Assembly: GCA_003558575.1 (NCBI GenBank) | Contig: PWPY01000140.1 | Span: 1-5,540, forward strand | Reading direction: 5' to 3' | DNA: 5,540 bases | From: Desulfonatronovibrio sp. | Lineage (GTDB): Bacteria > Desulfobacterota > Desulfovibrionia > Desulfovibrionales > Desulfonatronovibrionaceae | In this document: positions 1 to 5,017 of the stretch, piece by piece | Layout: the number at the start of each line of letters is the position of its first letter | Position numbering within the stretch: position 1 is the first letter of the stretch | Program-made: the position numbers and the translations under genes | The notes under the pieces: generated by a model | Told to the model about the DNA's origin: nothing | The model's input: only the letters and a program-made list of their open reading frames with translations | The model's database searches: none

Positions 1-116
1 AGGCGTATCTTAATACGTTGACGAATAATTGTGCAGATTGACGCCGCCAAAAGGAAAAAGAGCCGTTTCCGGATGAAAACTATGTATACTGTCAGGATCA
101 ATGCGTAGATCCTCAA
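1..116 (-). CDS. Possible partial CDS, N-terminal membrane segment (FtsB/DivIC-like?)
   Basis: Read leftward from just after the pgeF stop, one minus-strand frame is open from a TGA at 125-123 to the window edge. From a TTG at 116 it gives 38 residues. They begin with a strongly hydrophobic stretch (IYALILTVYIVF, about residues 3-14), then a basic turn (RKR), a second hydrophobic run and a basic tail (RQRIKIR). A short N-terminal anchor followed by a polar helix is reminiscent of FtsB/DivIC-type division proteins, but no diagnostic motif is visible. A GAGG lies at 135-132, which is 15 nt before the TTG and 9 nt before an in-frame CTG at 122, so the start is uncertain. A competing frame opens with GTG at 126, only 5 nt after the same GAGG, but it ends after 38 codons at position 10. 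The gene would follow pgeF closely in the same direction. Existence and identity are both tentative. Confidence 0.3.
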   Translation of the reverse strand, partial: MRIYALILTVYIVFIRKRLFFLLAASICTIIRQRIKIR

Positions 117-143
117 CAGCAGTCACAACAACCTCTTTTTCAA

Positions 144-899
144 TTACATTTCAATCATCAAAAAATTTGCCTGGCGGCCACTAATCTTTTCTCTGCGGTA
201 TGAAAAAAACAAATCCTTATTACACTTTGTGCAAATATCCATGGAATAAATGTTTTCCTGTCTGATACCCCCGTTAATCAATTGATCTCTGCTCAGGCTC
301 CACAGATCCATAGTTTTGCTTTTAGAGCTGTAGTAACCTTCAAATCCCTGATCCCAATGCTCATGAAAATCAGTAAATTCTGCGCAGCAGGGACCAAGGC
401 TGGGTCCTCGAACAGCGAGAACCTCACGAGAATCTATCCCGTAATGATCACAAAAAAGACGCAGTCCTGTTCCTGGAAAATTCATCCTGTTGCCCCGCCA
501 GCCCACATGCAGGGCGCAAATGTATCTGGCTGATTCATGGACCATGAAAACCGGCTGACAGTCAGCGGTCTTGATCATCAACGCAACTCCTGCCTCTGAA
601 GTACAGACACCGTCTCCTTCATACCGGCTTCCTTCAAGAAAATCCCCTTTAAGATCAAAATGGACAACATCCCCATGCACCTGTTTAAGGTCCATCAAGC
701 GCTCAAAACCTATTTCATTTTCCGCAAGATTACGGTTCCCAAGAACATTTTCGGGCAAATCACCCACCTCAAAGGAAATATTATTTCCCTGAAAACTATC
801 CCTGCTTAACCCCCCAAGCCTTGTGCCAAAAGCGCAGGTAACGTCAGGAGTACCCGGGAATTTAAACTTTATATATTTGGGTTGAGATATCATTGCCAA
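144..899 (-). CDS. pgeF: PgeF/YfiH family protein (polyphenol oxidase / purine nucleoside phosphorylase LACC1-like)
   Basis: This is a full-length (251 aa) single-domain protein of the YfiH/LACC1 family. Visible signatures are KQVHGD (H75), TADC (residues 111-114, C114), ALHVGWRG (H131), GPSLGPCC (165-172), and the C-terminal CTKC (223-226), FFSYRRE and GRQANF. H75, C114 and H131 match the His-Cys-His metal/catalytic set of the family. Members are often called multicopper oxidase or laccase. Characterised ones act as zinc-dependent purine nucleoside phosphorylases/adenosine deaminases, or in E. coli as an editing factor that removes wrongly made UDP-MurNAc-L-Ser. The substrate here cannot be read from sequence. 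There is no signal peptide, so it is cytosolic. The first codon appears to be TTG at 899, 6 nt after an AGAGG. An in-frame ATG at 893 (residue 3) is the alternative, with a 12-nt spacing. It lies 15 bp behind the folate cyclo-ligase gene and is probably cotranscribed with it. Confidence 0.93.
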   Translation of the reverse strand: MAMISQPKYIKFKFPGTPDVTCAFGTRLGGLSRDSFQGNNISFEVGDLPENVLGNRNLAENEIGFERLMDLKQVHGDVVHFDLKGDFLEGSRYEGDGVCTSEAGVALMIKTADCQPVFMVHESARYICALHVGWRGNRMNFPGTGLRLFCDHYGIDSREVLAVRGPSLGPCCAEFTDFHEHWDQGFEGYYSSKSKTMDLWSLSRDQLINGGIRQENIYSMDICTKCNKDLFFSYRREKISGRQANFLMIEM

Positions 900-905
900 G
901 CCACA

Positions 906-910
906 CCTCT
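906..910 (-). promoter_or_regulatory. Ribosome binding site of pgeF
   Basis: AGAGG on the minus strand lies inside the 15-bp gap after the cyclo-ligase stop. It is 6 nt from TTG (899) and 12 nt from ATG (893), so spacing favours the TTG start. Confidence 0.55.
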
Positions 911-914
911 CAAG

Positions 915-1499
915 TTAGTAATCAATTTTGCTGGCCACCACCCGCTTATCTGTAATCACAGCATCTACCGGCACATCCCAGTCATCTCCAGGCAATGCAT
1001 CAACTACTTGAAAATCGTAGGCAAAACCAATAAGCAATGGTTTCGGCCCGGGAAGCTCACGAAGGTAACGATCAAAAAAACCATGGCCATACCCAAGGCG
1101 TTGGCCCTGGTGATCAAAGGCCAGGCCTGGCAAAATGCACACAGACGGGCCTGTATTAACATACAATGCTGAAGAGTTAGAACAGGGTTCTGCAATGCCG
1201 CAATAACCCGGACTCAACTCGGAAAGATCTGATAACATATAAAAGTCCATGCACCCGCTATGCTCCTGGCTGCACCGGGGTGCATATATTTTTTTACCGG
1301 TCTGAAGCAGATTTTCTATGAGGGGCTTAGTATCAACTTCATTTTTGATGGGCAGATATACAAGAAAAGACTGATACTTATCCAGGTCAATCCAATTCAG
1401 AAACACCCGGGATATCTTTGAACTTTTTTCAGACACCTGACCCTGGGACATGGCAAGTCTCAGGCTTGATATTTTCTGACGATAATCATTTTTGGTCAA
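915..1499 (-). CDS. ygfA: 5-formyltetrahydrofolate cyclo-ligase (MTHFS)
   Basis: This 194-residue cytosolic enzyme converts 5-formyl-THF with ATP to 5,10-methenyl-THF, returning the storage/inhibitory folate to the one-carbon pool. Length is typical for the family (about 180-200 aa). Visible signatures are YLPIKNEVDT (48-57, with the substrate-pocket Glu at 54), the PGLAFD loop (124-129), the glycine-rich RLGYGHGFFDRYL (134-146) that binds ATP phosphates, and the C-terminal WDVPVDAVITD (174-184). The N-terminal basic helix (KNDYRQKISSLR) is also usual. The start must be TTG at 1499: an in-frame TGA lies five codons upstream and no ATG or GTG lies between. A GAGG lies 10 nt before it. pgeF follows 15 bp downstream on the same strand, suggesting a two-gene (or longer) unit. 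The gene is also known as fau or fthC in other bacteria. Confidence 0.95.
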   Translation of the reverse strand: MTKNDYRQKISSLRLAMSQGQVSEKSSKISRVFLNWIDLDKYQSFLVYLPIKNEVDTKPLIENLLQTGKKIYAPRCSQEHSGCMDFYMLSDLSELSPGYCGIAEPCSNSSALYVNTGPSVCILPGLAFDHQGQRLGYGHGFFDRYLRELPGPKPLLIGFAYDFQVVDALPGDDWDVPVDAVITDKRVVASKIDY

Positions 1500-1509
1500 G
1501 ACAGACCGA

Positions 1510-1513
1510 CCTC
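1510..1513 (-). promoter_or_regulatory. Ribosome binding site of the folate cyclo-ligase gene
   Basis: GAGG on the minus strand is separated by 10 nt from the TTG at 1499. It supports the non-ATG start, the only start codon available after the upstream in-frame stop. Confidence 0.5.
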
Positions 1514-1545
1514 ACATCGTGTTGTTAAACAGTTAAAATAAAACC

Positions 1546-1549
1546 GGAG
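1546..1549 (+). promoter_or_regulatory. Ribosome binding site of the 51-aa membrane protein gene
   Basis: GGAG lies 7 nt before the ATG at 1557, within CCGGAGAAAAATAATG. This is the clearest Shine-Dalgarno in the window and the main argument that the short ORF behind it is translated. A possible -10 (TAAAAT, 1534-1539) with a weak -35 (CTCACA, 1511-1516, 17-bp spacer) lies upstream, but it would leave a very short leader. Confidence 0.7.
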
Positions 1550-1556
1550 AAAAATA

Positions 1557-1712
1557 ATGAACAATCCATATGTTAGAGGAATTATCCTGGGCGGCTCAGT
1601 AGGCCTTATTGCAACATGGTTTGGCATGGATCCCATCAGAGCCTTGTTTCTGGGCATATTATGCGGGCTTCTCGCTGTTTTGACCAGAATGGCCGCCCAA
1701 AAGCGGAAATAA
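1557..1712 (+). CDS. Small two-helix membrane protein, unknown function (51 aa)
   Basis: The gene encodes 51 residues, starting MNNPYVRG and ending MAAQKRK before TAA at 1710-1712. Two hydrophobic segments are visible: about residues 7-23 (RGIILGGSVGLIATWFG) and 28-44 (IRALFLGILCGLLAVLT). They are separated by a short MDP turn, and the C-terminus is basic (TRMAAQKRK). The positive charges at both ends suggest a hairpin in the inner membrane with both termini inside. Glycines in both helices (GG, GILCG) could allow tight helix packing. A good Shine-Dalgarno and the membrane-like composition argue that it is real. It is transcribed away from the folate cyclo-ligase gene (57 bp between starts) and runs toward uvrA, stopping 4 bp short of the uvrA stop codon. 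I recognise no family and assign no function. Confidence 0.75.
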   Translation: MNNPYVRGIILGGSVGLIATWFGMDPIRALFLGILCGLLAVLTRMAAQKRK

Positions 1713-1716
1713 AAAA

Positions 1717-4464
1717 CTATAGCTCAAGATACCTGCCAGTCACTGACCCGGGATTTTTACTGATCTCCTCTGGAGTGCCCTGAGCAACTATTACTCCGCC
1801 ACTGTCTCCACCTCCAGGGCCGAGATCAATCACATAATCAGCGCAGGCCACAACATCAAGATTGTGCTCTATGACCACAATGCTGGCTCCACGATCCACA
1901 AGCTTGTTCAAAACCTGAATCAGCTTGCCCACCTCATGGGTATGAAGGCCGGTGGTCGGCTCATCCAGAATATACAGCGTTCCGGGAAGGCTTTTTTTGC
2001 TTAGTTCCCTGGATATCTTGATCCTCTGAGCCTCACCTCCAGACAGGGTTGTGGCTGGTTGCCCAAGCTTTATGTACTCCAGCCCCACTTCTTCCAGAAT
2101 GCCAAGTTTTCTTTCCAGAATGGAATAGCTGGAAAAAAAATCCCTGGCCTGGCGTACAGACATATCCAGGACCTGGGAAATATTTAAACCCTTGTACTGC
2201 ACATCAAGGGTTTCGCGATTATATCTTTTTCCATCACAGACCTCGCATTTTACATACACATCAGGCAGAAAATGCATTTCCACCTGAATCTGCCCGTCTC
2301 CACGGCATGACTCACACCTTCCCCCGCGCACATTAAAGCTGAACCTCCCAGGCTTGTATCCTCTTTTTCTGGACTCAACGGTCTGGGCAAATATCTTTCT
2401 AATCTCATCAAATATCTTTGTGTATGTGGCCGGGTTTGACCTTGGCGTCCTGCCAATGGGCGACTGATCTATGGAAATAATCTTTTCCACAAGCTCAGCT
2501 CCTTCAATTCCTTTTATGGTTCCGGGATTATCAACCTTAAGTCCCCTGGCTAAGGCCAGATGCTTATACATGGAATCCACCACAAGAGAGCTCTTACCGG
2601 AACCTGACACTCCAGTGACTACCACAAAACTCTTCAATGGCAGTTCAACATCTACATTTTTGAGATTGTTGGTCTTGACTCCTTTGACAGTGATTGAGCC
2701 GTCACCTTTGCGCCTTTTCTGGGGCCTTGGAATACTCAGTTCTTTTCTTAAATACTTTCCAGTAAGAGAATCTGAATTGTCCACGAGATTTTGAACATCA
2801 CCCTGATAGACAATCTCACCGCCAAGAGCACCTGAGCCAGGCCCAAGCTCCACAACATGATCCGCAGACATGATGGTGGCTTCATCATGTTCCACCACAA
2901 GCACTGTATTGCCCCTGGTCTGGAGCTGACGCAAGGTGTCTATAAGCCGGTTATTGTCCCTGGGATGAAGACCAATACTGGGCTCATCAAGGACATAGGT
3001 CACACCTACCAGTCCTGATCCAAGTTGACCGGCAAGCCTGATCCTCTGGGCCTCACCTCCAGACAGAGTGGACATGTTCCTGGATAGACTGATATAATCT
3101 AAGCCCACATTAACAAGAAACTTCAATCTGTGCGTCAACTCCTGAACCAGGGGAACAGCAATATTCTGCTTCATCTCACTGAACTCAAGGTTTTCTAACC
3201 ATGAAAGGGATCTGACAATGGGCAGTTCAGTAAAGTCCCTGATATTCAGATTATCAACATACACAGACAAAGCTTCAGGCTTGAGCCTGGCCCCATTGCA
3301 TGATGGACATGGCCGGGACTGCCTGAATCTTGATAATTCATCCCTCCAGATATGACCAAATCCATAGCCCTGTTCAAGCAAGGAAAGCACTCCCTCAAAC
3401 CCAAGCTCCAGGTCACCCGTAAACAGAGCTTCCATTGCCTCAGGACTGAATTCAGACAGACTGGTATCCAAGTTGAATCCATACTTCTTGCCCATATACT
3501 TGAGTTCGTCTTTATATCTTTCCAGAACTCTGGGGTTTTTCCAGGGTATTACCGCACCCTTGTTCAGACTCAGGCCCTTATTAGGAGCAATAAGGTCCGG
3601 TTCAAAATAATCCACACTGCCGATACCTGAGCATGATCCGCAGGCTCCCTGAGGGCTGTTAAATGAGAATAGCTGAGGACTGGGCGCAGGCAAAGATATC
3701 CTGCATGTGGGACAGACCGCTTCAGTACCGAAAAATATATCCTGACCATTTATTACTGACACAATCAGGGTTCCATCCCCGTAACTCAAGGCCAGTTCTA
3801 CTGAATCTGCCAGGCGTTTGCGAACCTCAGGCTTGAGAATAAGGCGGTCAACCACAAGTTCCAGAGTATGTTTTTTATTCTTTTCCAGCTCAGGCAGAGG
3901 TTCTAAGGAGTGAACTTCCTTGTTGATCCTGACCCTGGCAAAGCCCTGGCCTTTGAGTTTTTTTAAAAGATCAGTATGTGTTCCTTTTTTGTTTTGGACC
4001 AATGGACTCAGAATCATGAATTTAAGCCCGGCTTCCATGGACATGATACTTTCAATAATCTGCGAAGCTGACTGGGCACTGACGGGCTTGGAACACTTGG
4101 GGCACATAGGCTGACCCAGTCTGGCAAAAAACACCCTCAAAAAATCATAAATCTCAGTGACAGTACCCACGGTTGAACGCGGATTTCTGGACAAAGAATG
4201 CTGCTCAATGGAAATGGAAGGAGAAAGACCCTCGATCTTTTCCACCTGGGGCTTGTCCATCTGGGGCAGAAACTGCCTGGCATAGGCTGATAAAGACTCC
4301 ACATATCGCCTCTGGCCTTCAGCATATATTATGTCAAAGCCCAGGGTTGATTTGCCAGATCCAGACGGTCCGCAAATAACAACCAGATTGTGCCTTGGGA
4401 TATCAATGGATACGGATTTGAGGTTATGGTGAGTGGCATTGGTAATGGATATATATTCTTTCAT
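1717..4464 (-). CDS. uvrA: Excinuclease ABC subunit A (UvrA)
   Basis: UvrA is the damage-sensing ATPase of nucleotide-excision repair. It dimerises, scans DNA with UvrB, loads UvrB at lesions and leaves before UvrC incision. The protein has 915 residues (E. coli about 940) and both ABC modules are complete. Module one has Walker A GPSGSGKST (32-40, K38), signature LSGGEAQRIRLA (from 467) and Walker B VLDEPS (491-496). Module two has Walker A GVSGSGKSS (618-626, K624), signature LSGGEAQRIKI (from 808) and Walker B ILDEPT (832-837). One zinc site is C251/C254/C275/C278, a second is C717/C720/C740/C743, and the usual RPCPSCNGARL lies at 384-393. Residues of about 130-245 are the UvrB-binding region, and YAEGQRRYVESLSAYARQFL is intact. 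The ATG at 4464 gives the canonical N-terminus, but the AAACAAAA leader has no recognisable Shine-Dalgarno. I found no E. coli-type LexA box upstream, so SOS control cannot be claimed. Confidence 0.98.
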   Translation of the reverse strand: MKEYISITNATHHNLKSVSIDIPRHNLVVICGPSGSGKSTLGFDIIYAEGQRRYVESLSAYARQFLPQMDKPQVEKIEGLSPSISIEQHSLSRNPRSTVGTVTEIYDFLRVFFARLGQPMCPKCSKPVSAQSASQIIESIMSMEAGLKFMILSPLVQNKKGTHTDLLKKLKGQGFARVRINKEVHSLEPLPELEKNKKHTLELVVDRLILKPEVRKRLADSVELALSYGDGTLIVSVINGQDIFFGTEAVCPTCRISLPAPSPQLFSFNSPQGACGSCSGIGSVDYFEPDLIAPNKGLSLNKGAVIPWKNPRVLERYKDELKYMGKKYGFNLDTSLSEFSPEAMEALFTGDLELGFEGVLSLLEQGYGFGHIWRDELSRFRQSRPCPSCNGARLKPEALSVYVDNLNIRDFTELPIVRSLSWLENLEFSEMKQNIAVPLVQELTHRLKFLVNVGLDYISLSRNMSTLSGGEAQRIRLAGQLGSGLVGVTYVLDEPSIGLHPRDNNRLIDTLRQLQTRGNTVLVVEHDEATIMSADHVVELGPGSGALGGEIVYQGDVQNLVDNSDSLTGKYLRKELSIPRPQKRRKGDGSITVKGVKTNNLKNVDVELPLKSFVVVTGVSGSGKSSLVVDSMYKHLALARGLKVDNPGTIKGIEGAELVEKIISIDQSPIGRTPRSNPATYTKIFDEIRKIFAQTVESRKRGYKPGRFSFNVRGGRCESCRGDGQIQVEMHFLPDVYVKCEVCDGKRYNRETLDVQYKGLNISQVLDMSVRQARDFFSSYSILERKLGILEEVGLEYIKLGQPATTLSGGEAQRIKISRELSKKSLPGTLYILDEPTTGLHTHEVGKLIQVLNKLVDRGASIVVIEHNLDVVACADYVIDLGPGGGDSGGVIVAQGTPEEISKNPGSVTGRYLEL

Positions 4465-4626
4465 TTTTGTTTACTATTATTTAGGTTTATTCTAACAAAA
4501 TCAAAGCAGGCTGAATATTTGGCATATAATGAAGATGAACAGATTCAAGACGCAACTGCAAAAACTCCAAGACTGTAGTTAATCGCACACTTTGAACTTT
4601 GCAAATCTTTAATTTTACTTCTAAGT

Positions 4627-4675
4627 AACCATAATCGTATATGCAATAAAATCAGGTCATTATGGTTTTACCATA
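4627..4675. repeat. Inverted-repeat cluster with competing hairpins
   Basis: AACCATAAT (4627-4635) is the exact reverse complement of ATTATGGTT (4659-4667), giving a 9-bp stem over a 23-nt loop. The second arm also pairs with the adjacent sequence: TATGGT (4661-4666), TTT loop, ACCATA (4670-4675). The two stems share the central arm and cannot form together. No T-tract follows on either strand, so it is not an evident terminator. It may be a paired operator or the edge of the neighbouring repeat element. Confidence 0.55.
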
Positions 4676-4677
4676 CA

Positions 4678-4806
4678 GATTGCTTCGGTCGCTTAGGCTC
4701 CCTCGCAATGACAGGTTTCGAGCAACTACATCCCTGACAGCTCAGGTGTCATTGCTAACGAGTCTTCGAGCGCGGCAATCCTTGTTGCGAGCGAAGCGAA
4801 GCAATC
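4678..4806. repeat. Interspersed GATTGC...GCAATC repeat cluster (three units)
   Basis: Three related units are visible. Unit A (4678-4713) begins GATTGCTTCGG and ends CTCGCAATGACA. Unit B (4747-4780) is inverted to A, beginning TGTCATTGC and ending GCAATC. Unit C (4785-4806) reads TTGCGAGCGAAGCG then AAGCAATC, the same orientation as B. GCAATGACA (4705-4713) is the perfect reverse complement of TGTCATTGC (4747-4755). GATTGC (4678-4683) matches the GCAATC ends at 4775-4780 and 4801-4806. A short stem CCTGA-CAGC-TCAGG (4733-4746) sits between A and B. The motif resembles the 'CATTGCGAGCGAAGCGAAGCAATC' intergenic repeats known from many bacterial genomes. No ORF is inside it, so it is a passive or MITE/REP-like element that could fold into a large hairpin if transcribed. 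Confidence 0.75.
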
Positions 4807-4822
4807 CCAGCTTGAGGCAAAT

Positions 4823-4837
4823 TAAAAGTTACTTTTA
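4823..4837. repeat. 15-bp perfect AT-rich palindrome (operator-like)
   Basis: TAAAAGTTACTTTTA has 7-bp arms that are exact reverse complements around a single central T. Symmetry and size suit a dimeric repressor site, but AT-rich palindromes also arise by chance. It lies 181 bp upstream of hypF and 359 bp from uvrA. Confidence 0.35.
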
Positions 4838-4845
4838 GGTTTGGC

Positions 4846-4933
4846 TGTGTCCGGCACACACTTGTGTAAAGTTATTCCCGGCATAAGTATTTTATGACAC
4901 TTAAAGTGAGTGCCGGGTCCCATGCCGCCCGGG
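4846..4933. other. Potentially structured segment upstream of hypF
   Basis: Several complementary arms occur in 88 bp: TGTGT/ACACA (4846-4850 with 4856-4860), CCCGGCA/TGCCGGG (4877-4883 with 4911-4917), CATAA/TTATG (4882-4886 with 4892-4896), and CACTT/AAGTG (4898-4902 with 4904-4908). The last two fit inside the CCCGG/CCGGG helix as a three-way junction. Alternative partners exist: CCGGG (4913-4917) with CCCGG (4928-4932), and CGGCAT (4879-4884) with ATGCCG (4922-4927). It could be a folded leader RNA, an operator array or part of a degraded repeat. No T-tract terminator is present, and I do not recognise a riboswitch class. Confidence 0.4.
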
Positions 4934-4940
4934 TGATGAG

Positions 4941-4978
4941 CTTAAAACTTTTAACTTAAAACTTAACACCTTAAAAAG
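4941..4978. repeat. AT-rich direct repeats upstream of hypF
   Basis: CTTAAAACTT occurs exactly at 4941-4950 and 4955-4964, a 14-bp period. A decayed third copy (CTTAAAAAG) starts at 4970. The first copy with its flank forms TTAAAA-C-TTTTAA (4942-4954), a 13-bp palindrome. The block ends 40 bp before the hypF ATG, a position suited to transcription control, though simple AT-rich repeats of this kind are common filler. Confidence 0.5.
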
Positions 4979-5017
4979 ACCAGACTGATACACTGCATAA
5001 TTGACCAACATAATAAT

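Larger units (their letters stand above)
4465..5017. other. Divergent intergenic region between uvrA and hypF
   Basis: This 553-bp stretch carries no convincing protein gene. From left to right it holds the uvrA leader (4465 to about 4580), an inverted-repeat cluster (4627-4675), a GATTGC/GCAATC interspersed repeat cluster (4678-4806), an AT-rich palindrome (4823-4837), a GC-containing segment able to form several hairpins (4846-4933), AT-rich direct repeats (4941-4978) and the hypF leader. Promoters for both genes must lie here. Candidates are TAGAAT (4494-4489, minus) for uvrA and CATAAT (4996-5001, plus) for hypF, but neither has a convincing -35, so I do not annotate them as promoters. 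Confidence 0.8.

Noticed and set aside
1693..1716. CCGC-CCAAAA-GCGG hairpin followed by an A-rich tract as terminator
   Set aside because: The stem is only 4 bp. The A-tract would need to be a T-tract for the plus strand and lies upstream of the stem for the minus strand.
2049..3630. Several ORFs of 68-107 codons in other frames inside uvrA
   Set aside because: All overlap the conserved UvrA coding sequence and show no protein family features. They are shadows of the real frame.
4489..4517. uvrA promoter with -10 TAGAAT
   Set aside because: The -10 is plausible, but the hexamer 17 bp upstream (TATTCA) matches the -35 consensus at only three of six bases, too weak to annotate.
4390..4578. 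62-codon plus-strand ORF across the uvrA start
   Set aside because: More than a third lies antisense to the conserved UvrA N-terminus. It has no ribosome binding site and a non-protein-like composition, so it is a chance reading frame.
4528..4581. 17-codon ORF starting ATGAAGATGAAC upstream of the repeat cluster
   Set aside because: It is very short and has no Shine-Dalgarno. Basic and Gln-rich composition alone does not support a gene.
4465..4680. LexA (SOS) operator in front of uvrA
   Set aside because: No CTGT-N8-ACAG or close variant is visible. Other bacterial LexA boxes differ, so SOS control is neither supported nor excluded.
4851..4866. Sigma-54-like site CCGGCAC...TTGT upstream of hypF
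   Set aside because: The GG and the -12 element are one base too close and the final GC is replaced by GT or TG, so it fails the invariant GG-N10-GC rule.
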